Origin: Ulota crispa
Lineage: Eukaryota > Streptophyta > Bryopsida > Orthotrichales > Orthotrichaceae
Reading direction: 5' to 3'
NCBI GenBank assembly: GCA_963920765.1
Contig: OY987248.1
Location: 12,806,539 to 12,870,538 of the forward strand
DNA: 64,000 nt
Part shown: piece after piece, positions 22,540-34,569 of the stretch
How the letters are laid out: each line of letters opens with the position of its first letter
How positions within the stretch are numbered: the first letter of the stretch is position 1
Notes under the pieces: model-generated
Told to the model about the DNA's origin: nothing
What the model saw: only the letters and a program-made list of their open reading frames with translations
Databases searched by the model: none
Program-made: the position numbers and the translations under genes

Positions 22540-22933
22540 GGGAATTATTACAGCAACAGCCGAAATTGCTAACGGGACACCCCTGTGAGCAATTTGATAA
22601 AATAATGCTAATCTTGATTTATTCAAGTGGCCCATTATTCATTCAATCTTGGCATTACCACCTCCTTGAAAGAAAACAAGACAAATACAAATTCATGTTG
22701 AAATATTATTGCACCAATACTATTTTTTGATGTATTTTTGCTTTAAGTAACTCAAAAGTCCTATGTTTTAGTTTCAAATTTTAACACAACTTATTTTTTT
22801 TTAGTATAGCCTTAAAATGATAAAAGTGAAACAAATCTTTTGATCCAAATAAAAAACTTAACATTTAAAATCACATTTCATGCTCATAGGGGTGTCTCAT
22901 TAGCAATTTGGGGTGTTGCTTTAGCAATTTCCC
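22540..22933. mobile_element. Inverted-repeat MITE (AAATTGCTAA...GACACCCCT), 394 bp
   Basis: The left end has GAAATTGCTAACGGGACACC; the right end in inverse has AAATTGCTAATGAGACACCC. The outermost bases are GGGAAT and TTTCCC. The same internal text (GAAACAAATCTTTTGATCCA) recurs at 59985-60110, so the family has at least two members here. No reliable target duplication in this T/A-rich context. Confidence 0.65.
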
Positions 22934-25099
22934 ATTTTTTATTATTTAATAGTTAGTTAAAGTATCCCATATTTTGAGTATGATAAGTATCCCATGTTTT
23001 ATTCCTGTCCAAATATTCAATGTTAGCTATATTCAGCAGTAGCTTAGGGTTGTAGGATTAATAAATGATCTACAAGTAATGATACATGATTGGACATGTG
23101 GATAAAGCTTATGTTGCTGTTCATTTACGGGCTTGTGGCTTGGGCTTAGGGTTAGCGTGGGGTTTGATGGTTGGGTTGTGCTTTAGCACTCTTGCTTGCA
23201 CGCTTGCATGTTTTATGGTTTTGATTGCACGGTTTATCTCAAATTCTTCAACAACGCTTTCTGTTTGCGTGTGGTTTCTGGATTTTGTAAAGGTTCAATT
23301 GCAACGCTATCTTTGCGCACCTGTTCATTTCCCACGCTTTCTTTGATTTCTTTGCGTGCTCAACTTAAAAGGGGTTTGTGGTTGAAGCGGAATGGGTTTC
23401 ACCACCTTTTCCTTCATCCTATATTAAATTTACAAACTTGCTTTTAGGTATACTATATACTTTTCCATGATTTTTGTTTTCTCTCAAGTTCTTGTTTAAA
23501 ATATTATGTGATTGGTTAAAATTTATGTTTTGAAGTGTTGGTTTGTGATTACATGTGTGTAATTTTGTTTGTGTCATTGTGTATTTATAATAAACATAAG
23601 GTATACAAAAACATCACAAGAATTTAATTCAAATGAAGCCTAGGGTACATGAAATTGTCAAAATTTAGAAATGTAGGTAAATGTAACCTAGTAGAAATCA
23701 ATTTTTTTTACCTACATAACCCCCATCTTATAGGGGCTTGAACGCACGCTACTCACGAACACCATGTATAGTGCACTCCTTATGAGACCTCCAAAGGATC
23801 AAGAGAGTCTTGAGACTTGAAGTAAGTGAGTGGATTCTTTGGAGAAGTTTCTTTACTGGAGTACAAATATCTTAGTAGGAATCTCAAGTTTCAAGAGATA
23901 AACCGCTTTTTTACAAACAATTTTCTAGACTTTTAGGAAGAAGATTTTACATGCACAATCTCCTTACGCATGTTGTGATCTTATATTCTCATCCACATTG
24001 TAGACTCTAGTTTGAGACTTTGAGTCCTAAAATTTGTTCAAACAATAAGAAAAATGTCAAGGTTCATTGCATGTTGCACCATGGAATTACTTTATTCTAG
24101 CTAGTTTTCCTAAAGCTCATTTCAAGGGTGCCTATTGCCTACATGCAAGAGCATGCTATCTTTGTGCCTAGGCAAAAAGTGGTGGCCTTGGCTTTATAAT
24201 TGTTGAAAACCATTTTTTGAAATAGAAATTGTGCCATTATGCAAAATTGCAAATGACATTTAAATTGTCTACCATTATAATGCAAATAATCTTAGCATTT
24301 TCAAAATTTTAAGAAAGAGTGTGCATTTGGTTTGGAGGAAAAGCCCCATGCTTGTAGGCATGACAAGGGGAGCTGGGGGTGGCTCTTAACTTGTCTTTAG
24401 ATGGATGTTTTTTTATAGTGAAGCTTGAGAGATACATGGGTGGTGGAATCACTCTAGTTTCAAGTAAAATTACATCGTTTTGGTTTAACTCATTGAATAT
24501 TTGAACAATTTCTCTTTTTTTTTTTGTAGTCTTACTCCTCTAAAATTCTAAATAAGCAAATTTTGTTAAAAATTGCAACTTTAGCAAAAGCTGATTTCTC
24601 TTCTAGTAAGATGCTTCAAATAATAATGGCAAGCTTTCTACTTTTGCACATTAGGAGACTTTTTTTGGATTGAACTTGGAATTTAGTATAGTAGGTTCTA
24701 GCTTGGAGGGAGGTGCTTGAACAGGACAAACAAATAATCCAATTTTCTTATTTTAGAGGACAAAACATTAGTAAAAAAATCTGTCCTACATAGTAAGTTT
24801 CCAACAACTACAAAAATCCACGATGATTATTGAATAATTGACTAGAATTATTGTGGACTTTCACAATTCATTAGCAAAGTTTTGAGCCCTTCAAGAGTCC
24901 CCTCAGGTTTGACAAACTAAGCTATTAATTGGGTAGCTTGAGTACAAGAAAAGGGCACTCATACCCATCACTACCTTGTATGAAGGACCTAAGCCACATG
25001 CACAACCCAAAACAATATAAAATTCATTGTGCTCATAAAATATGTAAATGTACTCACTACTCACTATTCAAGTACTTCACTCATCTATTCAATTAGAGT
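22934..25099. other. AT-rich spacer; no gene
   Basis: Open frames of 80-90 codons at 23086-23447 overlap on one strand and show no family resemblance. Nothing else could be supported. Confidence 0.4.
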
Positions 25100-25103
25100 A
25101 AAG

Positions 25104-25385
25104 AACTCCATATATGTTAATTTGGGACTAAACACCCATTTTGGGACTAAACTAGGTTTAAGGTAATCACTAATCACCTTAAACTGAGCTCTAGGTTTAA
25201 GCAACATTTTTTTGGTACATGTGCCCTCACGTGAGAGGAGGAATTTGCAAGGGACAAAATCTTAGTGGCTCAAATTGCATTGATACCTTAGAATCTGGTG
25301 TTTAAATGATTTAAGGTAATTATTTGGGTTTAAGGTGAAGTGCAATTTGGGAATCGCGTTTTCCCAATTTAACAAATATGGCGTT
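25104..25385. mobile_element. AACACCATAT-family MITE, 282 bp, TSD AAAG
   Basis: Ends AACTCCATATATGTTAATTT and AATTTAACAAATATGGCGTT, slightly diverged from family consensus. AAAG lies at 25100-25103 and 25386-25389. Just inside the left end TTTTGGGACTAAAC is nearly repeated in tandem, which accounts for the extra length. Confidence 0.8.
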
Positions 25386-25598
25386 AAAGTAGAATTTATG
25401 GTCCAATTATACGTTTGTACCCATAATTTTTGTCCAATATGGATAATGTAATAATATAGTTTTCATGATTGCATTAAATTTATAGGGTGAGTGGAAATAG
25501 GAGATTAGTAATTTGTTTGTTGTAGTAAGTACATGATGTAAGAAGGTCCCTTTAGAAACTTTGCAGTGGGCTCTTTGAGGGCTCAAAACTTTGCTAAT

Positions 25599-25862
25599 AT
25601 GTTGTGAACCTCTTGAGTACATAGGACAAGTTTTCCTATTAGCGAAAATTTTAATGGCAAATGACTAATGAAGATTTCTTGAATTGGTGTAGACTAATGT
25701 AATTAGTGCTATTTTATCACAATTCCAAATATGTTGTGAACCTCTTGAGTACGTAGGACAAGTTTTCCTATTAGTAAAAATTTTAATGGCAAATGACTAA
25801 TGAAGATTTTTTCAATTGATGTAGACTAATGTAATTAGTGCTATTTTATCACAATTCCAAAT
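25599..25862 (+). repeat. Tandem duplication, 132-bp unit, two copies
   Basis: Units 25599-25730 and 25731-25862 both read ATGTTGTGAACCTCTTGAGT onward to ATCACAATTCCAAAT, with only a few single-base differences. No coding role seen. Confidence 0.85.
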
Positions 25863-25888
25863 ACTTCAAGGTTTGTAGATCTATATAC

Positions 25889-26142
25889 CATTCAATAGCA
25901 CTAGTAAAGGCTGCCCTCCCTCCAAGAGAAGGGTGTGGAATATTCCACACCATTCCATCCACTTGGATGAAATGGTGTGGAATATTCCACACCCTTCTTT
26001 AGCTATGGAGACACTTGGTTGAATTTGCTAAAGTTTATGAAAGGGAGGCTTAATTCACTACACACACGTCAAGGGGGCTAGATGTGTAAGAAAATTATTA
26101 AAAAAAAAAGAAAAAAGAAAAAAGAAAAAAGAAAAAGAAAAA

Positions 26143-26186
<44 letters not shown>

Positions 26187-26256
26187 TTTTCAAGATGAAG
26201 TTCATGGATGATACTTGAAGAGAGGAAAAGGCAGCCTCTCTTCAAGCTATTGAATG
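25889..26256. mobile_element. Inverted-repeat MITE with AT microsatellite (S family copy 1)
   Basis: The ends CATTCAATAGC and GCTATTGAATG are inverted, followed inward by AAGGCTGCC and GGCAGCC. The left part holds a hairpin of GGTGTGGAATATTCCACACC copies around a short loop. The right part holds an A/G-rich tract and an (AT)n run of about 45 bp at 26142-26187. A second copy is at 31107-31405. Confidence 0.75.
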
Positions 26257-26682
26257 TTATGTAATTGTGACACAATTAACACCCATAATTTGTTAACTCC
26301 CAACTATAGATCTAGTCATGATTTCAAAATCACCTGTAGACGATGATGAACGTGCAAATAAGTTACAAGTAAGTTTCCTGGTGCAATAAATTTCAACGAA
26401 GAGGAGCACCTCGTTCCTCTCGCGTGTCAAAATCATTAGAACTGAGGGTGAGGCAATCTGATTGAGCAGGAGCTCACAAGGGAATTACCATTTATACTAG
26501 CAGTGTTTGGTACACATTTTTTAAACGGAAATCTTTACTATCAAAGAAAAAACCACTTGTGCATCTAATTATTAGCAGTAGAGAAACTTGCCAATTTAGT
26601 TGAAATTGTCATTTTGCTCATACCTGGGCTCATTATGTCGAGCTCATTGTGTCAAAATATTATGAAAGATGGATTAATTAAA

Positions 26683-26936
26683 GGGTATATTTCATGGACA
26701 ACCCTGAAGTTTGAAGTTTGCAATATTTTTAGAGATACCCCTGCTTTTTCAGAAATTACATAAATATCTTTGGATCAAAATTTTCAGGCATTTGTTCTAT
26801 TATACATGTCACTTTCTTCTCCCTTTGTGCGCACACTACTTCTTTCTTGTTATGCGTGCGCACAAAGGAAGAAAAAAAAAAGTAGGAATATTTACAAAAA
26901 TATTCCAAACTTTAGGGGTATCCATGAAATTATCCC
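26683..26936. mobile_element. Foldback MITE, GGGNNNATTTCATGG ends (copy 2)
   Basis: Ends GGGTATATTTCATGG and CCATGAAATTATCCC. The interior repeats the TGTCACTT / TGCGCACA hairpin of the element at 9918-10224. Flanking TTAATTAAA (26674-26682) and TTAATTAAG (26937-26945) match at 8 of 9 positions, consistent with a 9-bp target duplication. Non-coding. Confidence 0.75.
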
Positions 26937-26945
26937 TTAATTAAG

Positions 26946-28466
26946 CCTTAAAATTCTTTTGTGTTTAGAGGCCCAAAACTGCTTCAAAATATTAGTCCCC
27001 AAAGCAAGGTCAAAATCTTCATTGAAACTTACTTTTTAACAAATCCAACCATAGGATCCTTTGGTTGACTTGCACAAGTACATTGACCCAAAATTTCAAA
27101 ATGAATATCCCCACCAATTGCAAGATTAATGTGCCTAAACTTCAATATGTAGGCTTTTCTAGTCCTTCTAGAAGGGGGAGTTTTGTTTTTCAAAAAATTT
27201 GGAGAAAAACATGTATGTTTTATTTCTTGTGCAATTTTGGCAATATGTTGGAAAACAGGTTCAAAGCATATATATAAAACTTTAACCAAAAAAATAATTG
27301 GATTCACTTTTACAAAAATTGTAAAGTAAAAGGTATTGATGAATGAAAGATACAACTAATATGCTAATAAGTTTTGGAAGAATTTGAAAATTGTTAATCC
27401 CAGTGGTGAGAATGCTCTAACAGACAATTAGGAACTTTCCTTTTAATTTTCATTTGAAATTTTTCAAAATTGAGAGTAAAAAATAACTTTACATGTTTTT
27501 TCTACCCTCTTCCTACCTTCATTGCTCGCAAAATAAAACTTCTTTTAAATCTTACCTCAATATTTGGAACTGAGTGATTCAACTATTTTTGAGTAGGTAT
27601 CAATCTATACAATTCTATAAAAAAAATTATAAAGAAATTTAGAATATATTTTTTGCTGCCCGATTTGACATTGAAATTGAAAACTCCTTCTAACTTTTGC
27701 ATTACTTAACAGAATGACATGAAGTAAAGTTTCACATATAGATTTTGAGGAGTAGCATCCATCCTAAAATTTATTAAAAATTTCCAAATTATGAAGTTAA
27801 TAGAGCCTGCCTGAGTTCTCATAAAGCCCAAAGTGGGCTCCTTGGTGCTTTAGGGGTTAAAATGATAGATTCCTGTAAAATAATGCTGTGATAGACCGGT
27901 AAGCTGTTCATGAATCCGGGGAGCAGCTATCTGATCACTTCCGGTACGTCGACATGATCGGACTTCTCAGCATTTTGGCTACAATCACTGCAACACAGGC
28001 ACCTAACAGTCTGTAGGTTTACATCAATCGTTCAGTACTCGTGCAATTTTGCATTTTCTATTTCATTTAGCCTGATGTCTTTCGCGTCAAGCCATTGCAT
28101 ATCACGTTCCATGATTAGCATCATTGGAGAAGAGGGGGAAGTGCGCATTTTTGTGTACCGTACAGTGTCGATACTGATTCCAGAGTGACTAGAGGAGTTC
28201 GATTTCAGTCGACATGGCCTATAGCTATGGCCCGCTGTAGCAGTGGAATGAAGATGCATTATTCATCCTAAGCTTTGCTGAGACATTCCAAATATCGATA
28301 AGCGGGCTACTTGCAAACAATTTCCGGGGCTGCTGTCAGGGTCCATTATTCATCCACTGTTAGTAACGCTCATCCCCAGTCTCGATACCTCGACGTACGA
28401 CTATCTTTAGGACCATCACAGGCGATCCCATTCCATAAATGAATTTCACATGCTCGACTGCAGCAA
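26946..28466. other. Spacer; possible TTAA element, no gene
   Basis: GCTTTAGGGGTTAA at 27847-27860 looks like the right end of a TTAA/CCCCT element, but a convincing left end is not found (a weak candidate is at about 26941). No coding sequence is supported. Confidence 0.35.
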
Positions 28467-28470
28467 TTAT

Positions 28471-28732
28471 AACACCATATTCATTAAATTGGGAAAAATA
28501 GTACATTCTGGGACTATCACTATTTCTGTCATTATGTGAAATTCAGCACATTACAAAAGAAAAAAATATGGAATTTTTTGTACAATATTGAAGTCTCAGT
28601 GATTGCCTACAAAAATTTCAAATAACTTTCAACTTTGAACTATAGCTATGTCTACATTTATTGTATGTAATCTGATTAAGGTGAAGTACAAAGTGGTACC
28701 TCTGTTTTTCCTAATTTGACGAATATGGTGTT
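28471..28732. mobile_element. AACACCATAT-family MITE, 262 bp, TSD TTAT
   Basis: Ends AACACCATATTCATTAAATT and AATTTGACGAATATGGTGTT, the best-preserved copy. TTAT lies at 28467-28470 and 28733-28736. No coding capacity. Confidence 0.85.
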
Positions 28733-28736
28733 TTAT

Positions 28737-30322
28737 TCGTTTAAAAACAAGTACCCACGAAGTCATAGTAAAAGTATTCCATGAGTATCCCGTGGCTGCG
28801 ATGGGAACAATCGTTCCTTACAATCTTAACTGTGATCATTCATAAATAATATACTCTGTATTATGTACTAGAGCGTTTTGCATGCAGATTTTGATATTTC
28901 AAACGGCGGATGCCAGGGTGCTTTCTTGGGGTATGGCAGAAGTGCAAGTATTGGTTCTGCCTGTTGTTATTTTAATTAAAAGTCAGTCAACAATTCATGG
29001 AATTTTTACAAAATTGCACTGTTAAGACGAATATTGCTGAAAGGGTCGTCCAGCTAGCGTCAGCCAGTGTCAAAATCTAGAAAGCTGTAGCAAATCTAGG
29101 TCGGAATGCGATGCTCGTGATCACTAATCAGGGCATGCTCTAAAAATCGGGATCGTCACTTCATCGGACGGCTGGTTGGCAGGCATTTTCGACGCCATTC
29201 TGATTAGCGATTGAACGAAAAGATGATCAAGCAGGAGGCATCATGCTAAGTTTGCGAACCTCATTGGTAAATATCGCTTGCTCGCTGGTCATGGTAAGAT
29301 CCGTACTCAGTAATTCATCGACCTGGGCCCGGCTAGTCAAAGCATTTTTCTCGTGCGAATTCCGGCCCTTGCGACACGTTTGGTTTGTCATCCTGAACGG
29401 GTTCTGTTTGTCTATGTCTATCTTGTGTACATGACGCGGACATCTACGACATTGATTGTGTCCAGACATAGACATGTACATCTTACGAACACCATAGGAC
29501 TTTTGACTACCCAATATGAGAAGTATGGCTACATGCGAATACATGTCAGTATCTCACCCACCAAATGCTCCGGAATTGCATGAGCTGCGTGTGTATAAGT
29601 CCCGCCATCAGTTCTAGACTCCATCTATTCGCACCGCAACTATCATTCTACTCTACTTACGAGTTCTTCGAATACTGGCGCATACAACCTCTCACTGCTT
29701 TCTGTGCACGACCGATGGCACTCTGGCATCTGCTTCAAAGAAGCTTGTGTGAGTGCGAGGCGGCCCCCTTGCATTAGTACTATTCTCGTTGGTTTCGTTG
29801 AGAGGCCTGTCTTTGATGCATCGTATCTTACGGCACCACGTCGATAGTACTCTGTGTTAGATTGATTCATTGCTAGTAATCATGTCTTCTACGCTATTAT
29901 AATCGTGTTTGCAGAATTTTGATCACTCCAGTGAGGTTTCGAATTTCAATCCTGATGGGTTTCGACTCCAGTGATCAACAATTGCTTTCCTTTGGTGGTC
30001 TGCAGGTAGCTGGGGACTGAATTTTCACTGTCATTGATACTAGCCGGAGTCTTCTACTTCTGAAGGAGGCGTTGGGCTGAATTGGCACTGTTTGTTCTCC
30101 TTTCCTTGGCATTCTCATTCTATATAAACTCAGTCTTGAGGCAGTCTTGTGAGATCTGCTGTTTGGCAATAGTGCGTAATTATTGGCGTAAGGTTAACTT
30201 AGTAAAGTACAAGTCTGGGAGTGTGTTGGTTTTTGTACCAAAAGCTGAGTGTGCAAAAGCAACTGTTTCGAAAGTTTTTCAGGAGACCTCACCACCAGTA
30301 GCAAAAAGGGCTGTAAACGTTG
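28737..30322. other. Spacer with more balanced composition; no gene assigned
   Basis: Base composition is closer to that of the gene regions than to the AT-rich repeats, but none of the overlapping short frames between 29227 and 30170 shows a family pattern. It may contain 5' parts of the small frame at 30323. Confidence 0.35.
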
Positions 30323-30535
30323 ATGGGAGCATACAACGAGTTGACCGACCTCGAATTCTGCGAGAACAACAGGCGATCCCGAAGCTCCGGAAGAATTTTG
30401 CAGTCACTCTTTTCGATACCGAATTGGATTGTGCTTGCAGGAGGCATGGCTATTGGGACGATGCTTGGTCAATCCTCTTCCTCAGCAAGTCCTGCTGAGG
30501 GAGTAAATAGTGACGTACCGGTAATCTCATCTTGA
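30323..30535 (+). CDS. Hypothetical small protein with one membrane segment
   Basis: From ATG to TGA the frame encodes 70 residues. It begins MGAYNELTDLEF, has an Arg/Ser-rich stretch (RRSRSSGR), then a likely membrane segment, IPNWIVLAGGMAIGTMLG, and a Ser/Ala-rich tail ending PVISS. A PNW-x-VLAGG type segment reminds me of uncharacterised plant membrane proteins, but I cannot name the family. Another frame is also open here, starting at 30082, which weakens the case. It could be the last exon of a spliced gene with upstream exons in 30.0-30.3 kb. The jacalin gene starts 243 bp downstream on the same strand. Confidence 0.35.
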   Translation: MGAYNELTDLEFCENNRRSRSSGRILQSLFSIPNWIVLAGGMAIGTMLGQSSSSASPAEGVNSDVPVISS

Positions 30536-30777
30536 GAAATCGACGCCTTCTCACTTTCCAATTTGAGATGCTGCTGTGAGCTTCGCTGAGTTGGAAAATG
30601 CTAGTCCGTTCAGTGAATATTATCCATGGCATAATGTCACAAACTAAAAATGCACACGTGAAACCTCAACGTGTACAAACGTATCATCGTAGATCTGTAT
30701 ATGGATGATGTTTGCAAAGTCTGATTAAACAGTTCTGTTGAATTGCATGATTGTTTGCAACTTGAACGAATGAGAAG

Positions 30778-30996
30778 ATGATGGAGAGCCACAGCACAAA
30801 AGAAATCGTCTCCTGTGGGCCGTGGGGAGGAGCAGGCGGAACCCCATTCTACGATGGGAGAGGCGACATTGTGGAGATCCTTGTCTCTCATAACGCAGAG
30901 CGTGTGCTGTGCATTGAGACCAGCTACAAGCAAGGAGACGTTTCTTTCAAAGCCGTGCCTCATGGAACCAGCAGCGCCGGAGCACAGTCCACTCAG
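30778..30996 (+). CDS. Jacalin gene exon 1: N-half of domain 1
   Basis: 73 codons from ATG to donor CAG/GTAATA, phase 0. It reads MMESHSTKEIVSCGPWGG, then PFYDGRGDIVEILVSH and CIETSYKQGDVSFKAVPHG. The GG-x-x-G-x-x-FxDG loop at the start of the jacalin fold contributes to sugar binding in the family. Intact. Confidence 0.8.
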
Positions 30997-31106
30997 GTAA
31001 TAATTAACACATTTATATACTAACAGGACCCCGAGGAGTCCAGGACCCGTACTTCAATGCCAGCCAGTACCTCTGCCTCATTAAATGATGAATTGAACGT
31101 ACGTAA

Positions 31107-31405
31107 CATTCAGTAGCACTAGTAAAGGTTGCCCTCTCTCCAAGAGAATGGTGTAGAACATTCCACACCATTTCATCCACTTGGATGGAATGATGTGGAA
31201 TATTCCACACCATTCTTTAACTATGTGGATATTTGGCTGAATTTGTGAGAGAGTTCATGAAAGGGAGGCTCAGTCCAATGCACATACAATGTGGGGGCCA
31301 GCCATGTCAAAAATTATATATATATATATATATATATCTTTTAATGAAGTTTGTGGATGATACCTAAAGAGAGGGAAAGGTTGCCTTTCTTCAAGCTACT
31401 GAATG
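31107..31405. mobile_element. S-family MITE copy 2, in jacalin intron 1
   Basis: Ends CATTCAGTAGC and GCTACTGAATG, with the same TCCACACCAT hairpin arms and an (AT)n run (about 31317-31338) as at 25889-26256. It lies in the 2.47-kb first intron of the lectin gene. No clear target duplication. Confidence 0.75.
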
Positions 31406-32299
31406 TTATGTGGATAGCTGTCGCATCCGGCCACAGTCCAATCAGAATACTTGAAGAAGTAAATTATTGTATCATTTTCATGATGCCTGCAACTAGTACC
31501 TCCAAAATTACTTAATTTAATAAGTAGGCAAGTGCCAACTTGTCATGTTTGATCTCCAGTTTATGTTTTTTGCTCCTTGTACCTTGATTTGGTTATTTGG
31601 GTCATTTTGTTTAGATATCAATTTCAGATTACTTTTTCTAGACACTTATTGAAAAACTCACAAATTTTGTTTAGAAACATATTCTTTTTAACTCAACCTT
31701 TTTACATAAAATCTTAGCAAAAAATGTTAGTTACATTTAAAACATACAAGAATTAGGGAGAATCTTATGGACACCAATGGAACTATCAATCAAGCTTGTT
31801 GTGTTGGGCAAGTGTCTAATCTCGTAATGGACAATTATGCATGAAACATCTATGCACACATTCATTATCTTGATATATGTCTCATACTCTCATGCGCATT
31901 TACGTCTCACACTCTCAATCTCTCATGCACATGAATGCCTCATGGAATGTTAAGTGCGTAGGAACTTGTCCAACTTCACTATATGAGTCATGAGATTATG
32001 ACTAATTGACAACCATGCGGTTCATAAATCATAACTTCATGCTATTAATACCTCAAAAAATCATGATTATTCACATAGCACATAGTCTAAAAAACATCAG
32101 TCTTTCAAATATTGTCAAAGTTAGTGTATTCTAAATTTCTAATGATGAAAATTATGGTGAAATGGTTTGTGTACATGATTTTACACTAGTTTACAATTTA
32201 AAGTTTAGATCATGTGGATCAAATACTCTTATAGTCTTATGTGATTCATATACAATATTACAGTTCCATACCTCCATGTGGAAGTCCCCTACTTTTTAC

Positions 32300-32405
32300 T
32301 TCCATGTGTAAGTCCCTTATAGCTTCCTTGCATGTGTAAGTTCCTTACAGCTTCCTTGCATGTGTAAGTTCCTTACAGCTTCCTTGCATGTGTAAGTCTT
32401 GTACT
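32300..32405 (+). repeat. 28-bp tandem repeat, about 3.5 copies
   Basis: The unit contains AGCTTCCTTGCATGTGTAAG then TTCCTTAC. Starts at 32321, 32349 and 32377 give the 28-bp period; partial degenerate copies flank it. Confidence 0.8.
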
Positions 32406-33465
32406 TTGATGTGTAAGTCCCTATTTATATCCACCCATCTTCAAAATATTACATTTATCTATGAGTCTGTGACCTTATCAGTGTTGTTTTTGCACTTATT
32501 AAAGTGACTTTACTAACATTATAATAGACAATTTTATTTTATACTATCATAAATGATAAAAAAACTCCTTTTTTTCCATTTAATAGATTTTAATCAATAG
32601 TGACTTTGTGTCATTTTTCTTAAATTTATAATTTTTCTTTAATTAGAAACTTATTAACTAAAAATGAATTTTTACAAAAATAACTATAAAATAATTGATC
32701 CCTATTTGGAAGTTGAAATAAAGTTTTAAGAAAATATTTATCACCTCTCAAAAGGCCCTAATCTTTATACTAAATATTGCATTCATACAGGTTGCCTTGA
32801 CAATTAGGTTGCTTTATTTTGGTAAGTTACCTCATGACTCATCATTTGGCCACTTGGAGGCAAATGCAACTCTTTAAATATTTGGATTTCATATGATTTA
32901 TGACTTGGAGTTGGAAGTGGCTAGTTTGTTTTTTTTGTAGCTTTGTTATTGTTGACACTTGACAGCCCTTTAAAAATTGTTTGTTGCAACAAATTTTGAT
33001 GAAAATTACTATAGCAACAATAAATATTTATATAGTGTGAAATTTCAAGAAATTAGGGTGGGGGTAACCTAAACGCAGTATTTACTATAATTCCAACAAG
33101 GAATCTAATGTGATACCGAGGTGGATGCACAAAACTTACAAATATTTTCATGGATAGTTTCCTGTAATTATACTGAAGCCCATAGACTAGCCGTGCACTT
33201 TAAGAAGAATGTACTCATCTGAAACATCACTTAGCTTTCCGTAATCAAAACACAAAATCAGAACCTAAATTGAGTGAGAATGTTAACAAACAACAGTTAC
33301 GGTAGAACCAAGTAGGTAGTAGTCTACTAGAGCGTCATTAGTAAAAAACATAGGAATTATGGTCATATTCCTGAGTCAAAGCATTATCAGCAATGTGCTA
33401 CTAGGATGGTACTAGAACGATTATCAGATCTTAATCAATAAAAGCTACATGTGTTGGTGCCTTAG

Positions 33466-33972
33466 GTTACACTGCAGTTTCCAGAGGAGTACGTCGTGCA
33501 GGTGAAGGGAACAGTCGACATGTGGAAAATCATGCAAGCTCACGTGGTGTCGTCATTGATGCTGGTCACCAACAAGAGGGTGTATGGGCCTTTTGGACGG
33601 GAAAGCGGGACGCCGTTTGAGAGCTTGCCAGGTGGCCGAGTGGTGAGATTTTTTGGTAGATCCAGCACTCTGCTCAATCAGCTAGGAGTGTTGAGCCATC
33701 CCTCTCAAACCTTTTCAACAACCTTGACAACCTCAAAAACCTCAAAAACCTCAACGACCTCTTTCAATGTTGATGAGGAGAATTGGGTCGCCGTGGATGG
33801 ACCCTGGGGAGGCGTCGATGGCTTGCTTTTCCACAATGGCCATGGCCGCATTGTGGAGATTGTCGTCACTTATCACAAGAACCACGTAAATTCCTTGCAA
33901 GTCATTTATGAACATGGCACTGCTTAGTTTGCGGGCTCCGTTCACGGTGTTCCTGCAGGGAAAGAAAGCAAG
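33466..33972 (+). pseudogene. Jacalin gene exon 2: C-half of domain 1, linker, N-half of domain 2, with TAG
   Basis: 169 codons between acceptor CCTTAG and donor AAG/GTACCA, phase 0 at both ends. VTLQFPEEYVVQVKG, LMLVTNKRVYGPFG and VVRFFGRSS form the C-half. A Thr/Ser-rich linker (SKTSKTSTTS) follows, then DGPWGGVDGLLFHNGHGRI and VNSLQVIYEHG. A TAG at 33925-33927 interrupts just before FAGSVHG. The rest of the exon stays in frame to the donor. Confidence 0.8.
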
Positions 33973-34569
33973 GTACCAATAGTGATTCACCTTTGTGCTC
34001 AATGAAACATTCTCTTCTACAAAACTGAATTTGTTGATTGCCTTGCACTTTTTTGGTTTCAATTAGTTTCATTTTCAAGAGTCTCTTTCTATAGTTGTTC
34101 TTGTACACACAAATAGGTTCCCATATTTGTTTTCATTTTCTTTCGAATGTTGATTCCTTGTTCGTTGAGCATAGTGGCAAGGTCTCCTTTGTAGCAAGTG
34201 CTTGAGAGTTAGATTTTGCAAGTCTCTGCAGTTCTAGGTCTAGCATATTTAGGTTGTTAGCTAGGTCAAGCATTCAAATTCCAACATTTTTTACTTGAAT
34301 ATGTAATTTGGTTGTTTGGTCAAGCATGTTGGTGCGCCGTGATAAGTTGGATTGCAATATCATCAACACTGGTACAAAGTAATTATCTTAATTTATTTAT
34401 GTGATGATCAATTTGTGTAGATGTTGAGAAATTAGTACAAGTTCTTCAAGTAACTATGTGGTTGAAGTGGTTTTTCAGGGAATTCAAGATTTTAAAATTG
34501 TTTGAAACCCACAGTGCTCAACATCATACTCATGTATGTGTGTGTGTGGGTATCTCCATGTAAATACAG

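Larger units (their letters stand above)
30997..33465 (+). other. Jacalin gene intron 1
   Basis: 2,469 nt between donor GTAATA and acceptor TGCCTTAG. Besides the MITE it holds a 28-bp tandem repeat at 32300-32405 and otherwise AT-rich sequence without genes. Confidence 0.65.

Noticed and set aside
23086-23447. Two overlapping hydrophobic frames of 80-90 codons
   Set aside because: No family pattern, T-rich low-complexity translation, no splice or start support.
26078-26275. 65-codon frame of alternating Tyr/Ile on the minus strand
   Set aside because: It is a translation of the (AT)n and A/G-rich tract inside a MITE.
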